NCBI RefSeq assembly: GCF_001645105.1
Contig: NZ_LKEG01000033.1
Coordinates: forward strand, 227-64,226
Length of the DNA: 64,000 nucleotides
From: Pseudomonas marginalis
GTDB lineage: Bacteria > Pseudomonadota > Gammaproteobacteria > Pseudomonadales > Pseudomonadaceae
Direction: 5' to 3'
The translations under genes were made by a program, and so were the position numbers. Numbering within the stretch: the stretch's first letter is position 1; each line of letters starts with the position of its first letter. The notes under the pieces are model-generated. The model saw only the letters and a list, made by a program, of their open reading frames with translations, did no database searches and was not told the DNA's origin. Below are positions 28,033 through 39,051 of the stretch, piece after piece.

Positions 28033-28767
28033 ATGCAACGATCAAGTAGGTGGGGCGTAATCGCCTTGTTTATCGCCTTGGCCGGGTTGCCTGCGATGGC
28101 GTGGGCCGACACGGCCAAGCTGCCGGCCGGTTACCGCCTGGCCCAAAAACTAGTGACGCAAGACGGCAGCGTCTTGCAGGTACTCGAAGATCAACGCATC
28201 AGCGCACAGATGCACAAGGACAGTTGGGGCAGTGGCCTGGATGAGGATTCGTTCGACGAACCCGGTGACCTGGTAGAAAACCCGCTGCTCGGAGCCCAGG
28301 TGCGATTGCTGTCGGCGTCGGGGGATTTAGTCGCGCACGACGACCTCGGTTATCCTTTGGCCGAGGTCAAGAAAGCCCCGCTCAAAGGCCTACCGGACGC
28401 GGTGTATTTTCTGATCATTGATCAGACCGCGCCAATGGGGAGTTACAGTGGGCCGGCGACTCAACTGCTGCTGCCGGCCAAGCAAAAACTTGAGCCTATG
28501 AGTTACAAGGACGCTGACGGCAAGGTCAAAACGCTGACCTTGGCCCAGACCGGCAAGGCCGCGTGGCGGGTTGCATCGCCGGTCAAAGGTGGCGCGGATG
28601 AGCTGCTGCAAGTTTCTTCATTTATGGACGGTGATGGCGAGGATGATTTTGCCACCCGCTACCAAACTTATCGTTTTGTGGATGGGCAGTGGCAGGTCGC
28701 GGTGAGCCAGAAAGCGGGTTACTGGGACACGGAAAGCGACTTCCCCACGCGTACGGCATTTCCCTGA
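28033..28767 (+). CDS. Exported protein of unknown function
   Basis: Protein of 244 aa that I do not recognise. The ATG at 28033 has AAGGA 8 bp upstream; upstream in-frame starts lack spacing or overlap radA. A signal peptide ends near AMAWA-DTAKLPAGY. The mature part is acidic and looks beta-rich, with the VSSFMDGDGEDDFATRYQTYRFVDGQW segment resembling an integrin-like calcium-loop strand pair. It lies directly after radA and is probably co-transcribed. Confidence 0.75.
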   Translation: MQRSSRWGVIALFIALAGLPAMAWADTAKLPAGYRLAQKLVTQDGSVLQVLEDQRISAQMHKDSWGSGLDEDSFDEPGDLVENPLLGAQVRLLSASGDLVAHDDLGYPLAEVKKAPLKGLPDAVYFLIIDQTAPMGSYSGPATQLLLPAKQKLEPMSYKDADGKVKTLTLAQTGKAAWRVASPVKGGADELLQVSSFMDGDGEDDFATRYQTYRFVDGQWQVAVSQKAGYWDTESDFPTRTAFP

Positions 28768-28794
28768 ACTGTCGTTTTTCCCGTGAGAGAACCG

Positions 28795-29541
28795 TTACCA
28801 GAAGAGCATTTTCAACGCCAAGGCGACGACGACGACATTGAAAGCGCTCTCCATCCACTTATCGCCTTTCTGTAGAGCAAACTTGGCGCCCGCATTGGCG
28901 CCCACCAGCGTGCCTATGATCAGGCAACATCCGTACTGCCAATTAATGATGCCGCTGATACCGAATATTATTAACGAGCCAACGGAGAGGATGAGACCTC
29001 CGACTTTCCGAGTACCAATTGACTCACTGATCGTTTTTTTAAAAAAAATAATATACAAATAAGTTGATAACTTGGCTTGGCCGCCAAATAAACCGCCAAT
29101 CATGCCCACGGGAACAAACAGTACATAGCCGCAAAAGCGCCTGAGCGATGAGGGTGTAGCCTTCGGCGAATGAGGCTTCCTGATGAGTGAAAGTGCCACC
29201 AAGAGTAGCGTCAGGCCGCCAATGATTTTATGCAGCAGCGCGGGGTCTATTTGCACGAGCAGACTTGCACCGATCAAGGCGCCCGCCAACCCAAGTGCCG
29301 CCGCGGGGGCCGCTAGCCTGTAATCCACTTTTCCACTGTTATGAAAGTGCCTCAAGCCGGCGAACATAGTGCCTACCGAAGCCAGGCGAGCGGTCGCTAT
29401 CGAAGACTGAGGGGGTATCCCAAGCCAGATCATCACTGGAACGGTTAGAAATACACTGCCTCCCGTATTGGTTCCGATAAAACCCGTTATAACACCCAGC
29501 AGCACCAATCCAGCGCCTGTCAGCCATTCATGCTCAACCAT
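28795..29541 (-). CDS. TSUP family membrane permease (TauE/SafE type)
   Basis: Integral membrane protein of 248 aa with about eight helices and two related halves, each with a glycine-rich entry (GVITGFIGTNTGG and VPVGMIGGLFGG). The family exports or imports sulfur compounds such as sulfite or sulfoacetate; the substrate here is unknown. The gene includes a local AT-rich stretch (about 28960-29070), unlike its neighbours. It converges with the gene downstream of radA and is followed on the same strand side by mapZ upstream. Confidence 0.85.
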   Translation of the reverse strand: MVEHEWLTGAGLVLLGVITGFIGTNTGGSVFLTVPVMIWLGIPPQSSIATARLASVGTMFAGLRHFHNSGKVDYRLAAPAAALGLAGALIGASLLVQIDPALLHKIIGGLTLLLVALSLIRKPHSPKATPSSLRRFCGYVLFVPVGMIGGLFGGQAKLSTYLYIIFFKKTISESIGTRKVGGLILSVGSLIIFGISGIINWQYGCCLIIGTLVGANAGAKFALQKGDKWMESAFNVVVVALALKMLFW

Positions 29542-29550
29542 AATGGGGGT

Positions 29551-29919
29551 TCATACCTCCAGCAAAGCACCCAGCTCTCGCTCCAACTCTTCCTGGTCGC
29601 CCAGATTCAACTCGATCAGCCGCCGCAAGTGGCTGATCGACTCCAGATCGATGTCTTTGCACACAAAACCCAGTTGCCCATGATCCTCATGAGTGAGCTT
29701 CACTTGCATCTTTATATGCGCCTTGGGGTCCAGGCGTATGTCGACATCGAACGGCAGCGCCTTATTGCCCTTCCAGTCTTCGGGCCGTTGCACCAACAGG
29801 CCCCTCAGCGACAAATCTACTAATTGCACTGGCCATTCGCGCCCGTTTTGCCGAAGTTCGGTCTTGGCATCAAAGGCGATCCGGCGAAAACGACGGCGGT
29901 CAGACGGCTGCTCGGTCAT
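29551..29919 (-). CDS. mapZ: PilZ-domain c-di-GMP adaptor MapZ
   Basis: Single PilZ domain of 122 aa. The c-di-GMP-binding motif RRRFRR is at residues 8-13 and the second motif DLSLRG at about 34-39. The C-terminal IDLESISHLRRLIELNLGD matches my memory of P. aeruginosa PA4608 (MapZ), which binds c-di-GMP and inhibits the chemotaxis methyltransferase CheR1 to alter flagellar switching. It lies near morA in the same locus, as in P. aeruginosa. Confidence 0.85.
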   Translation of the reverse strand: MTEQPSDRRRFRRIAFDAKTELRQNGREWPVQLVDLSLRGLLVQRPEDWKGNKALPFDVDIRLDPKAHIKMQVKLTHEDHGQLGFVCKDIDLESISHLRRLIELNLGDQEELERELGALLEV

Positions 29920-30093
29920 GGTGAAACCCTCTGTGGTTAAAAGGATTGTAGCCCTGCGCCATCATCGGGCCGTTATTTCTGCTTTTTTTGCCCCTAGAAG
30001 GCTCTAGACCAACGTAGGGGGGTGGCCTTTAAGGCCAGTAGCGCTAAACTCCGGATGGCTGTCCTTTCTGTCCACCCTGGCTGGAATATAAAA

Positions 30094-32160
30094 ATGAAAA
30101 ATAATAATAGCCTGCTACGCCACCTACCCTGGCTGGTGCTGGCAATTGTAGGAGCGTGCGCCCTAGGCGTAGTGGCCTTGCGCCGCGGCGAGGCGATCAA
30201 CGCCTTGTGGATTGTGGTCGCGGCTGTGGCCATCTACTTGGTTGCGTACCGTTACTACAGTCTGTTCATCGCTAACAATGTGATGCAACTCGACCCACGG
30301 CGGGCCACCCCCGCAGTGCTCAACAACGACGGTCTGGACTATGTGCCGACCAACAAACACATCCTATTCGGTCACCACTTTGCCGCGATTGCCGGTGCAG
30401 GCCCGCTGGTCGGCCCGGTGCTGGCGGCGCAAATGGGCTATTTGCCCGGCACGCTCTGGCTGATTGCCGGCGTGGTCCTGGCCGGTGCGGTGCAGGACTT
30501 CATGATCCTGTTCTTGTCCACGCGTCGTAACGGCCGTTCCCTGGGGGATATGGTTCGCGAAGAGATGGGTCGCATCCCCGGCACCATCGCGCTGTTTGGC
30601 TGCTTCCTGATCATGATCATCATCCTCGCGGTGCTGGCGCTGATCGTGGTCAAGGCCCTGGCCGAGAGCCCGTGGGGCATCTTCACCGTGATGGCGACCA
30701 TCCCGATCGCGATGTTCATGGGCATCTACATGCGCTACATCCGCCCGGGCCGCATCGGTGAAATCTCGATCATTGGCGTGCTGTTGCTGCTGGGTTCGAT
30801 CTGGCTGGGTGGGCAGATTGCTGCTGATCCGGTGTGGGCCAAGGCCTTCACCTTCACCGGGATCCAGATCACCTGGATGCTGATCGGCTACGGTTTCGTT
30901 GCAGCGGTACTGCCGGTGTGGCTGATCCTTGCGCCGCGTGACTACCTCTCCACCTTCCTGAAAATCGGCACCATCATCGCGCTTGCCATCGGCATCCTGG
31001 TGACCATGCCCGACCTGAAAATGCCGGCACTGACCCAGTTCATCGACGGCACCGGCCCGGTGTGGAAGGGCGGCTTGTTCCCGTTCCTGTTCATCACCAT
31101 CGCCTGCGGCGCGGTCTCGGGTTTCCACGCGCTGATTTCTTCGGGCACTACGCCCAAGTTGTTGGCCAGCGAAAGCCATGCCCGCTACATCGGTTATGGC
31201 GGCATGTTGATGGAGTCGTTCGTGGCCATCATGGCGATGGTTGCCGCTTCGGTGATCGAGCCCGGCGTTTACTTCGCCATGAACAGCCCGGCCGCTATTG
31301 TCGGTACCGACGTGGTGACCGTGGCGCAAACCGTCAGCAGCTGGGGTTTTGCAATTACCCCTGAAGCCCTGTCGGCCGTGGCCCATGACATCGGTGAAAC
31401 CACCATCCTGGCGCGTGCCGGCGGTGCACCGACCCTGGCGGTGGGTATCGCGCAGATCCTGCACAGCGTACTGCCGGGTGAAAACACCATGGCGTTCTGG
31501 TACCACTTTGCGATCCTGTTCGAAGCGCTGTTCATCCTGACCGCCGTCGACGCCGGTACCCGTGCCGGTCGCTTCATGCTGCAGGACTTGCTGGGCTCCT
31601 TCGTGCCCGCGCTGAAACGCACCGAGTCATGGACCGCCAACCTGATCGCGACCGCCGGTTGCGTGGCCATGTGGGGTTACCTGCTGTACCAAGGCGTGAT
31701 CGACCCACTGGGCGGCATCAACACCTTGTGGCCGCTGTTCGGTATCTCCAACCAGATGCTGGCGGGTATCGCGCTGATGCTGGCGACCGTTGTGCTGATC
31801 AAAATGAAACGCCAACGCTACATCTGGGTGACCATGCTGCCGGCCGTCTGGCTGCTGATCTGCACCACCACCGCGGGCTTCATCAAGCTGTTCGACGCCA
31901 ACCCGGCGATCGGCTTCCTGTCGCTGGCCAAGAAGTACAGCGATGCGTTGGCCAATGGTCAGATCCTGGCCCCGGCCAAGAACATCGACCAGATGCAGCA
32001 CGTGATCTGGAACGCCTACACCAACGCAACGCTGACGGCGCTGTTCCTGTTCGTGGTATTCAGCATCCTGTTCTATGCGCTCAAGGTCGGCGTCGCCGCC
32101 TGGGGCAACAAAGAACGTACGGATAAAGAAGCCCCGTTCCAGGCTGTTCCGGACGCGTGA
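30094..32160 (+). CDS. cstA: Carbon starvation/pyruvate permease CstA (BtsT type)
   Basis: Large inner-membrane transporter of 688 aa with many helices, family CstA/BtsT, which import pyruvate and perhaps peptides. The ATG at 30094 gives MKNNNSLLRHLPWLVLAIVG; a longer in-frame start adds an atypical leader. The family motif GHHFAAIAGAGPLVGPVLAAQMGYLPG is split by nothing and lies near residue 90. The gene order cstA-yjiX-yjiA is that of E. coli btsT-yjiX-yjiA. Confidence 0.92.
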   Translation: MKNNNSLLRHLPWLVLAIVGACALGVVALRRGEAINALWIVVAAVAIYLVAYRYYSLFIANNVMQLDPRRATPAVLNNDGLDYVPTNKHILFGHHFAAIAGAGPLVGPVLAAQMGYLPGTLWLIAGVVLAGAVQDFMILFLSTRRNGRSLGDMVREEMGRIPGTIALFGCFLIMIIILAVLALIVVKALAESPWGIFTVMATIPIAMFMGIYMRYIRPGRIGEISIIGVLLLLGSIWLGGQIAADPVWAKAFTFTGIQITWMLIGYGFVAAVLPVWLILAPRDYLSTFLKIGTIIALAIGILVTMPDLKMPALTQFIDGTGPVWKGGLFPFLFITIACGAVSGFHALISSGTTPKLLASESHARYIGYGGMLMESFVAIMAMVAASVIEPGVYFAMNSPAAIVGTDVVTVAQTVSSWGFAITPEALSAVAHDIGETTILARAGGAPTLAVGIAQILHSVLPGENTMAFWYHFAILFEALFILTAVDAGTRAGRFMLQDLLGSFVPALKRTESWTANLIATAGCVAMWGYLLYQGVIDPLGGINTLWPLFGISNQMLAGIALMLATVVLIKMKRQRYIWVTMLPAVWLLICTTTAGFIKLFDANPAIGFLSLAKKYSDALANGQILAPAKNIDQMQHVIWNAYTNATLTALFLFVVFSILFYALKVGVAAWGNKERTDKEAPFQAVPDA

Positions 32161-32175
32161 TTGAGGATTGCAACC

Positions 32176-32373
32176 ATGTTCAATGACATCAGTCGCCTCG
32201 GTAAATACCTCGGTCAGGCCGCGCGCCTGATGGTCGGCATGCCCGACTACGACACCTACGTCGAGCATATGCAAACCAAGCACCCGGACAAACCGATGAT
32301 GGACTACAAGGCGTTCTTCCGGGAACGCCAAGAGGCCCGTTACGGCGGCAAGGGTGGGCCCAAGTGCTGCTGA
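32176..32373 (+). CDS. yjiX: YbdD/YjiX small protein
   Basis: Protein of 65 aa starting [21 protein letters not shown]. It carries the family features [11 protein letters not shown] and the C-terminal [18 protein letters not shown]. The ATG at 32176 follows TGAGGA; an in-frame TTG at 32161 is less likely. The gene always travels with cstA/btsT and is thought to assist the transporter. It begins 15 bp after the cstA stop. Confidence 0.9.
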   Translation: MFNDISRLGKYLGQAARLMVGMPDYDTYVEHMQTKHPDKPMMDYKAFFRERQEARYGGKGGPKCC

Positions 32374-32403
32374 CTCGGTAACCCGGGCTAGCAGTGGTTT
32401 ATT

Positions 32404-32489
32404 GTGGGAGGGGGCTTGCCCCCGATAGCGATGTGTCAGTGACATACCCGTGCCTGACACACTGCTATCGGGGGCAAGCCCCCTCCCAC
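32404..32489. repeat. REPIN (GTGGGAGGGG class)
   Basis: Inverted pair of REP sequences, starting GTGGGAGGGGGCTTGCC at 32404 and ending CCCTCCCAC at 32489. It splits yjiX from yjiA. Confidence 0.92.
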
Positions 32490-32521
32490 ATTTGTTTTTG
32501 TATTCCTCCAAGGAGAATATT

Positions 32522-33481
32522 TTGTCCTCTCCCATTCCAGTAACCATCCTCAGCGGCTTCCTCGGGGCCGGCAAGACCACCTTGCTGCGCCACCTGCTCA
32601 AGGCCGAGCATGGCCTTAAAATCGCGGTGATCGAAAACGAATTCAGTGACGCCGGTATCGACACCCAGCTCTTGGGCGCCGAACCGGTGCAAGTCATGAC
32701 CCTGTCCAACGGCTGCGTGTGCTGCACCATCCACACCGACCTGACCAAAGCCCTGTACCTGCTGCTCGAGCGCCTGGACAGCGGCGAGATCGCCTTCGAC
32801 CGCCTGGTGATCGAGTGCACCGGCCTCGCCGACCCCGCCCCCGTGGCCCAGACCTTTTTCATCGACGAGGAACTGCGCGAGCGCTACATCCTCGATGGCA
32901 TCATCACTTTGGTGGACGCAGCCCACGCTGAACATCACCTGACCCAGACCATTGCCCAGGCCCAGATCGGTTTTGCCGACCGCCTGCTGGTGAGCAAACG
33001 CGACCTGGTGGATGACGCCACCTTCGATGCGCTCAGCGAACGCCTCACGCGCATCAACCGCCGTGCGCCGATACGCGTGGTGGACCATGGCATCATTGAC
33101 CTGGCTGAACTGCTCGATGTGCGCGGTTTCAACCTCAACGCCGGCATGAGCCTGCGCCCGGTGAGCGCCGCGCCGTCCGTCGACCGTATTTCCAGCCTGG
33201 TGCTGCGTACCGAGGAACCGCTGGATATCGACCGGCTCAGTGAGTTCATGAACGAACTGCTGGAAGACCATGGCAAGCAATTGCTGCGTTACAAGGGCGT
33301 GTTGAACATCGCCGGGGAAGACCGGCGCATGGTGTTCCAGGGTGTGCTTAAGCTCTACGGTTTCGATTGGGATACCGAGTGGGCCGAAGGCGAGGCACGG
33401 GAGAGTGTGATTGTGTTTATTGCCGACGAATTGCCGGAAGACAAGATTCGCGAAGGGTTTGCAAAGGTCTATCAACCCTGA
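32522..33481 (+). CDS. yjiA: Zinc-type GTPase YjiA (COG0523/CobW family)
   Basis: Metal-binding GTPase of 319 aa. The likely start is the TTG at 32522, with AGGAG 6 bp before and the normal N-terminus SSPIPVTILSGFLGAGKTTLLRHLL following; longer frames run back into the REPIN. Walker A is GFLGAGKTT, the metal motif C-x-C-C is in NGCVCCTIH, and a CobW C-terminal domain ends the protein. The family acts as metallochaperone or metal sensor, often for zinc. Linkage to cstA-yjiX mirrors E. coli. Confidence 0.88.
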   Translation: MSSPIPVTILSGFLGAGKTTLLRHLLKAEHGLKIAVIENEFSDAGIDTQLLGAEPVQVMTLSNGCVCCTIHTDLTKALYLLLERLDSGEIAFDRLVIECTGLADPAPVAQTFFIDEELRERYILDGIITLVDAAHAEHHLTQTIAQAQIGFADRLLVSKRDLVDDATFDALSERLTRINRRAPIRVVDHGIIDLAELLDVRGFNLNAGMSLRPVSAAPSVDRISSLVLRTEEPLDIDRLSEFMNELLEDHGKQLLRYKGVLNIAGEDRRMVFQGVLKLYGFDWDTEWAEGEARESVIVFIADELPEDKIREGFAKVYQP

Positions 33482-33554
33482 TTTGACCTGAAACACAGTC
33501 AAAAATGGGGGAGGGGGGCTTGCACAGGTTGAGAATTCAGTGTTTTCAAGCATA

Positions 33555-33585
33555 AAAAAGCCCGGCTCAAGCGCCGGGCTTTTTA
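33555..33585. terminator. Bidirectional terminator between yjiA and glyA
   Basis: AAAAAGCCCGGC pairs with GCCGGGCTTTTT around a short loop. It has A- and T-runs on both sides and serves the convergent yjiA and glyA genes. Confidence 0.9.
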
Positions 33586-33600
33586 GTCAAGCAACTGCAA

Positions 33601-34854
33601 TCAAGCGCCGTACACCGGCAGCTTCTTGCAGATGGCCTTGACCTTCTCACGCACCGCGTCGATCACGGCTTCGTTGTTCAGGTCAGCCAGGATGTCGCAG
33701 ATCCAGCCAGCCAGTTCCTTGCACTCTGCTTCCTTGAAGCCGCGAGTGGTCACCGCCGGGGTGCCGAAGCGCAGGCCCGAAGTCACGAACGGCGAACGTG
33801 GGTCGTTCGGCACGGAGTTCTTGTTCACGGTGATGAAGGCTTTGCCCAGGGCAGCGTCAGCATCTTTACCGGAAATGTCCTGCTTGATCAGCGACAGCAG
33901 GAACAGGTGGTTCTCAGTACCGCCGGACACCACGTCAAAGCCGCGCTCGATAAACACGCTGGCCATGGTCTGGGCGTTTTTCACCACTTGTTGCTGGTAA
34001 GTCTTGAACTCAGGCTGCAGCGCTTCCTTGAAGCAGATCGCTTTGGCGGCGATGACGTGCTCCAGCGGGCCACCTTGGGCGCCAGGGAATACGGCGGAGT
34101 TCAGCTTCTTCTCGATCTCGGCGTTGGCGCGTGCCAGGATCAGGCCGCCACGTGGACCGCGCAGGGTCTTGTGGGTAGTCGTGGTCACTACGTCAGCGTA
34201 AGGCACCGGGTTCGGGTAGACGCCAGCGGCGACCAGACCGGCTACGTGAGCCATGTCAACGAACAGGTATGCGCCCACCTTGTCGGCGATGGCGCGGAAG
34301 CGTGGGAAATCCAGGATCTGCGAGTAGGCAGAGAAACCGGCCACGATCATTTTTGGCTTGTGCTCGACCGCCAGGCGCTCGACTTCGTCGTAGTCGATCA
34401 GGCCGTTGGCATCGATACCGTATTGAACGGCGTTGTACAGCTTGCCGGAGGACGAAACGCTGGCGCCGTGGGTCAGGTGACCGCCGTGGGCCAGGCTCAT
34501 GCCCAGGATGGTGTCGCCGCCTTGCAGCAGGGCCAGGTACACGGCGCTGTTGGCTTGGGAACCGGCGTGCGGCTGGACGTTGGCGTAATCGGCGCCGAAC
34601 AGTTCTTTTGCACGGTCGATGGCCAACTGCTCAACCACGTCGACGTACTCGCAACCACCGTAGTAGCGCTTGCCTGGGTAGCCTTCGGCGTACTTGTTGG
34701 TCAGAACCGAACCTTGAGCCTCCATCACCGCAGGGCTGGTGTAGTTTTCCGAAGCGATCAGCTCAATGTGCTCTTCCTGGCGCACGGCTTCTTGCTCCAT
34801 GGCGGCGAAGAGATCGGCGTCGTACTTGGCAATAGTCAAATCACGGCTGAACAT
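33601..34854 (-). CDS. glyA: Serine hydroxymethyltransferase
   Basis: PLP enzyme (417 aa, the standard length) converting serine and tetrahydrofolate to glycine and 5,10-methylene-THF. The ATG at 34854 follows GAGGA. The catalytic-lysine motif [16 protein letters not shown], the [14 protein letters not shown] segment and [16 protein letters not shown] are all intact. Pseudomonas has several glyA copies; by synteny this is the one next to morA. Confidence 0.96.
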   Translation of the reverse strand: MFSRDLTIAKYDADLFAAMEQEAVRQEEHIELIASENYTSPAVMEAQGSVLTNKYAEGYPGKRYYGGCEYVDVVEQLAIDRAKELFGADYANVQPHAGSQANSAVYLALLQGGDTILGMSLAHGGHLTHGASVSSSGKLYNAVQYGIDANGLIDYDEVERLAVEHKPKMIVAGFSAYSQILDFPRFRAIADKVGAYLFVDMAHVAGLVAAGVYPNPVPYADVVTTTTHKTLRGPRGGLILARANAEIEKKLNSAVFPGAQGGPLEHVIAAKAICFKEALQPEFKTYQQQVVKNAQTMASVFIERGFDVVSGGTENHLFLLSLIKQDISGKDADAALGKAFITVNKNSVPNDPRSPFVTSGLRFGTPAVTTRGFKEAECKELAGWICDILADLNNEAVIDAVREKVKAICKKLPVYGA

Positions 34855-34980
34855 GGCGGTCCTCAAGGATCGGGGGCAGAAAAGGAGGGCATTCTAACCC
34901 AATGGGTTTTAGATGGCATATGAAAGGACATCATGTCGCGGACAAGCGGGGCTCATCTGGGATAGGCGGTGGCTGTGAGT

Positions 34981-35062
34981 GCCTAATCGGGGGCAGGCTC
35001 CCTCCCACAGTTGAATGTGTTCACAGATCAGAATGTGGGAGGGGGCTTGCCCCCGATTAGGC
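34981..35062. repeat. REPIN (GTGGGAGG class, arms reversed)
   Basis: GCCTAATCGGGGGCAGGCTC begins at 34981 and its complement ends GATTAGGC at 35062. The order of the two REP sequences is reversed relative to the other REPINs here, so the GTGGGAG ends face inward. It lies between glyA and morA. Confidence 0.85.
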
Positions 35063-35083
35063 CAGTGGCCTCACCGCAGAATT

Positions 35084-38000
35084 TCAGTCGAACATGAACA
35101 GCGCATCATTGCTGAACTGCGCCTCGAACCGATTCGCCGGCATCGGCCGCCCGAACAAGTAGCCCTGCACCTCGTCACACCCATGCTCACGCAGGAAGTC
35201 CAGCTGCTCATGGGTTTCCACGCCCTCGGCGATCACGGCCAGGTTCAGGCTGTGGGCCATGGCGATAATCGCGCGGGCGATCTGCGCGTCCTGTTCGCCG
35301 GACGGTAGGCCATCGACGAAGGTGCGGTCGATCTTCAACACATCGATGGGGAATTGCTTGAGGTAGTTGAGCGACGAATAACCCGTGCCGAAGTCGTCGA
35401 CCGCAATGCTCAGGCCCAGGTTTTTCAGGCTGTCGAGGATATGCAGGGCTTCGTTGACTTCGCGCATCAGGATACTTTCGGTCAGCTCCAGCTCCAGGCA
35501 TGCCGGCGGCAGGCCGGTGTCCTTGAGAATGGTGGCGATGCGCGTGCCCAACTGCCCGTCGGAGAACTGCCGCGCCGAGATGTTCACCGAGACTTTCGGC
35601 ACGCGCACCTTGTTCTGGTGCCAGGTCTTGAGCTGGCGACAGGCTTCGCTGATCACCCAGTCGCCCACGTCCACCACCAGGCCCAATTCTTCCAGCACCG
35701 GGATGAAATCCCCCGGCGGCACCAGGCCACGTCGTGGATGACGCCAGCGCAGCAAGGCTTCGGCGCCGGTCAGGCGTTTACCGTCGCCGCTGAACTGCGG
35801 TTGGTAATAGAGCACGAATTCGTTCTGGTCCAGGGCGTGGCGCAGGTCGCTTTCCAGCTCCAGGCGCTCCAGGGCGCTGGCGTTCATGTCCGCCTGGTAG
35901 AACTGGAAATTGTTCTTGCCGCGTTCCTTGGCGTGATACATCGCGGTGTCGGCGTTTTTCATCAGCTGACTCAGCTCGTTGCCGTCCTGCGGGCTGAGGG
36001 CGATGCCGATACTGGCCGTCACAAAGAACTCGCGGCCTTCCAGTACGAACGGTTTCACCAGGCTGGCGAGGATCTGCTCGGCCACATGGATCGCACGGTT
36101 CAGCGCCATTTCGCGGCTGATCCGCGGTTGCAGGAGCAAGGTGAACTCGTCGCCACCCATGCGCGCCACGGTATCGTCTTCGGCCACGCAGCCCAGCAGG
36201 CGCGTGGCCATTTCCTTGAGCATGCGGTCGCCGGCGGCGTGGCCCAGGGAGTCGTTGATCGGCTTGAAGCGGTCGAGGTCGAGGAACATCAGCACCACCC
36301 ACGACTTCTGCCGTTCGGCCGACTGCAACGCAGTGTGCAGGCGGTCCTGGAACAGCGTGCGGTTAGGCAGGTGGGTCAGGGCGTCGTAGTAGGCCAGGCG
36401 GTGGATGCGTTGCTCGCTGGCCTTGCGCTCGCTGATATCACTGAAGAAGCACACATAGCTGGCCAGGTCGCCTTCGTCGTCGAACACGGCGGTGATGCCG
36501 ACCCAGGCGGGGTAATGCTCGCCGTTGCGGCGCTTGAGCCACACTTCGCCTTCCCAGGTGCTGTGCTGGTGCAACTGTTTGAGCACGTAGCGCAGGTGGG
36601 CTTCCTGCTGTTCGTCGACGGTAAGCATGTTCGGCAACTGGTCGAGTACATCGCTGACCTCATAGCCGCTGACCCGGCTGAACGCCTCGTTGGCTTGCAC
36701 GATGTAACCGGCGGGGTCGGTGATCAGGATCGCCGACGTGGAGTGTTCGAAAACCGTGGCCGCCATGCGCAGGTCTTTCTCGGCACGGCGTTGCTGGCTG
36801 ATATCGCGGCCCACGCCAAGGATGCCTTCGAATGCGCCGTGTTCGTCCCACACCAGCACCAGGCGTAACTCGATCGGCACTTTGCGACCGTCAGCGCGCA
36901 GGCAGTCGAACAGGAACAGTTGGGTTTGAATCTCATCGCGCAGCTTATTCAGTGCTTCGATATCGCCCAAGGCGCGGCTGACCTGTTCCACCAGGCTATA
37001 AATGCCGGTCAGTTGCTGCGGGTTGGCGATGATCGACTGCCAGCCGTTCTTGAACACCCAATCCACGTCATAGCCCAGCACGGCGTTGACCGAAGGGCTG
37101 ATGTAATTGAGGGCCAACTGGCTGTCGGTGGAGCAGATCACGTCGCTGATGCTTTCGGCGAGCATGCGGTAACGCTGTTCGCTGTCGCGCAGGGATTCGC
37201 TGGCTTCGATCTGATCGGTGATGTCCTTGGCCACGCCGATGATGCGGGTGATCTGCGCAGACTTGTCGCGGGCCAGGGCCTGTTCGCGGATGTCAAAACG
37301 CCGCCATTGGTTGTTGCGATGGCGAAAGCGCAGCTGGCATTGCAATTGGGTGGTGTAGCCGACCTGGCGTTGTTGCTGGCGCAAGTCGTGGTAGTGCTCG
37401 GCGTCCTCGGGGTGCAGCAGGATTTCCCAGAAGTATTCGCCCATTTGCTGCAGTTCGGCTTTGTTATAGCCGAGGGTGTGGCCCAAATGGTGGTTGCTGA
37501 AAATCATGCGCTGGCTGATCACGTCCTGCACGTACAGGTGATCGGGGACGGTGCGCACCACGTCCGACCAGAAGCTCTCGCGCTCCACCAACGACAACTC
37601 GATCAGTTTGCGGCTGGTGATATCACTGATGCTGAGGATCACGGCCTTGGAGTCGTCCTGCTGCTCCGGCAGGCGCATCACCAGCCACAGGTACTGCTCG
37701 TTACCGGCCACGTCCTTGAGCTGGATTTCCAGCTCCAACTGGTGCTGTTGGGTCAGTACGGCTTCGAGGATCTGGTAGCCGATGGAGGTGGCGTTGCGCG
37801 GGCAGTCATCGATCAGGCGCTCCCAGGCCTCCTCGCAAGAGCCCACGTTGAGCAGGCGCACCGCCACTTGGTTGACCTCGGTGATGCGCAGTTCCTTTAG
37901 CAGTTGCTGACGCTCATCGGGGTTGTCCTGCAGCCAGGCGTGCAGTTGCTCGCGAGTCTCCAGTGGGGTCCTTTGGAAGAAGGTATTCAGGCCTGACAGG

Positions 38001-38935
38001 TCAAGCACGCACAGGGCCACGCCGGTGCCTTCGAAAATATCCTGGTAGCGTCGCCGCCCTTCATGCACCTGGCGCTGGCGACGGCGCATGTTCAGCAGCA
38101 CGATTACCGGGATCAGCGAGAAGGCCAGGCCCAGCAGGCATTTGCCGATGAACGCCGGCAGCAGTTGTTCCAGCACGGCGGTGCGGTCGAACAACCCGCG
38201 CAACTGCCAGTCGCTTTTGCTCAGGGGCGTGACCAGTACGCTTTTATTCAATTCGTCCGGGGTGAGGGCGGACGTCCACTGCGCCGGCATACCACTGTCG
38301 CGGCTGATGACGCGGTGGTTGAGGCGATTCTCGATGGCCCACATGGGGCGCAGGCCCTGACCGTCCTGGCGTGTGAGGTTTGCCAGGTAATTGGGCGACA
38401 GGCGCAGCGCCCAGTAAACCCTCGAGCCACCGCTGGGCTGGTGCAGCAATAGATAGATGAGGGTGCCGTCGTTGCTGTTGCTCAGGTAGTAGGACTGGCC
38501 GTGGCTGCGCTGCACCAACTCCTCGAGCAAGGCGCTGTCCTGGCTGTCACTGGCGCTGTCACTGATCACCGCGCCGCTGGGGGCGAGCAGGGCGAGGCTG
38601 CGCAGCTCCGGCAGCGAGCGCTGCAGGGTGCGCATCAACGCTTGTTGCTGTTCGCTGTCGCGCGGTGGTTCGATCATCGGCAGCAGGTTCAGGGCGATTT
38701 TTGCGCTCAGGGCCATGTTCAGGCTGATCTGTTCAGCCAGGTCGGCGCTGTAGTCGATGGTGTATTGCTGCTGGTTCTTCTGGTTTTGCTGCAGCTGGTC
38801 CAGCAGTTGCCAGAACAATAAGGCGAGCAGCATGAGGACGAGCGTCGCCAATGCGCCTTTGAGGGTGCCGTGCAGGGGCGCTCCCGGCGCAATATGAGCG
38901 GCGCGCAGGGGAGTTGGCGGCGTGACTTTGGACAA
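35084..38935 (-). CDS. morA: PAS-GGDEF-EAL c-di-GMP enzyme MorA
   Basis: Membrane-bound bifunctional c-di-GMP enzyme of 1283 aa. One helix is near residues 27-45, a periplasmic sensor follows, and a second helix is near 258-283. Several PAS domains span about 295-850. The GGDEF domain has an intact MGGDEF (about residue 927) and the EAL domain an intact EALLRW (about 1059) plus [10 protein letters not shown], so both synthesis and hydrolysis are possible. MorA controls motility and biofilm in Pseudomonas; the glyA-morA linkage supports the name. Confidence 0.88.
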   Translation of the reverse strand: MSKVTPPTPLRAAHIAPGAPLHGTLKGALATLVLMLLALLFWQLLDQLQQNQKNQQQYTIDYSADLAEQISLNMALSAKIALNLLPMIEPPRDSEQQQALMRTLQRSLPELRSLALLAPSGAVISDSASDSQDSALLEELVQRSHGQSYYLSNSNDGTLIYLLLHQPSGGSRVYWALRLSPNYLANLTRQDGQGLRPMWAIENRLNHRVISRDSGMPAQWTSALTPDELNKSVLVTPLSKSDWQLRGLFDRTAVLEQLLPAFIGKCLLGLAFSLIPVIVLLNMRRRQRQVHEGRRRYQDIFEGTGVALCVLDLSGLNTFFQRTPLETREQLHAWLQDNPDERQQLLKELRITEVNQVAVRLLNVGSCEEAWERLIDDCPRNATSIGYQILEAVLTQQHQLELEIQLKDVAGNEQYLWLVMRLPEQQDDSKAVILSISDITSRKLIELSLVERESFWSDVVRTVPDHLYVQDVISQRMIFSNHHLGHTLGYNKAELQQMGEYFWEILLHPEDAEHYHDLRQQQRQVGYTTQLQCQLRFRHRNNQWRRFDIREQALARDKSAQITRIIGVAKDITDQIEASESLRDSEQRYRMLAESISDVICSTDSQLALNYISPSVNAVLGYDVDWVFKNGWQSIIANPQQLTGIYSLVEQVSRALGDIEALNKLRDEIQTQLFLFDCLRADGRKVPIELRLVLVWDEHGAFEGILGVGRDISQQRRAEKDLRMAATVFEHSTSAILITDPAGYIVQANEAFSRVSGYEVSDVLDQLPNMLTVDEQQEAHLRYVLKQLHQHSTWEGEVWLKRRNGEHYPAWVGITAVFDDEGDLASYVCFFSDISERKASEQRIHRLAYYDALTHLPNRTLFQDRLHTALQSAERQKSWVVLMFLDLDRFKPINDSLGHAAGDRMLKEMATRLLGCVAEDDTVARMGGDEFTLLLQPRISREMALNRAIHVAEQILASLVKPFVLEGREFFVTASIGIALSPQDGNELSQLMKNADTAMYHAKERGKNNFQFYQADMNASALERLELESDLRHALDQNEFVLYYQPQFSGDGKRLTGAEALLRWRHPRRGLVPPGDFIPVLEELGLVVDVGDWVISEACRQLKTWHQNKVRVPKVSVNISARQFSDGQLGTRIATILKDTGLPPACLELELTESILMREVNEALHILDSLKNLGLSIAVDDFGTGYSSLNYLKQFPIDVLKIDRTFVDGLPSGEQDAQIARAIIAMAHSLNLAVIAEGVETHEQLDFLREHGCDEVQGYLFGRPMPANRFEAQFSNDALFMFD

Positions 38936-39051
38936 GCTGTGATCCTGCGGTTTGGCTGGACTGGCGCGCGACGTGCACTATAAGCCGGACGCCCGGAGGG
39001 CGGCTAGCATGCCTTGACTTGTGGCAAAGTGCCAGCCCCGCTTGGCGGGGA

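Noticed and set aside
33506-33523. REP-like half site (GGGGGAGGGGGGCTTGC) after yjiA
   Set aside because: It is a single degenerate half with no partner; possibly a relic, but too short to annotate.
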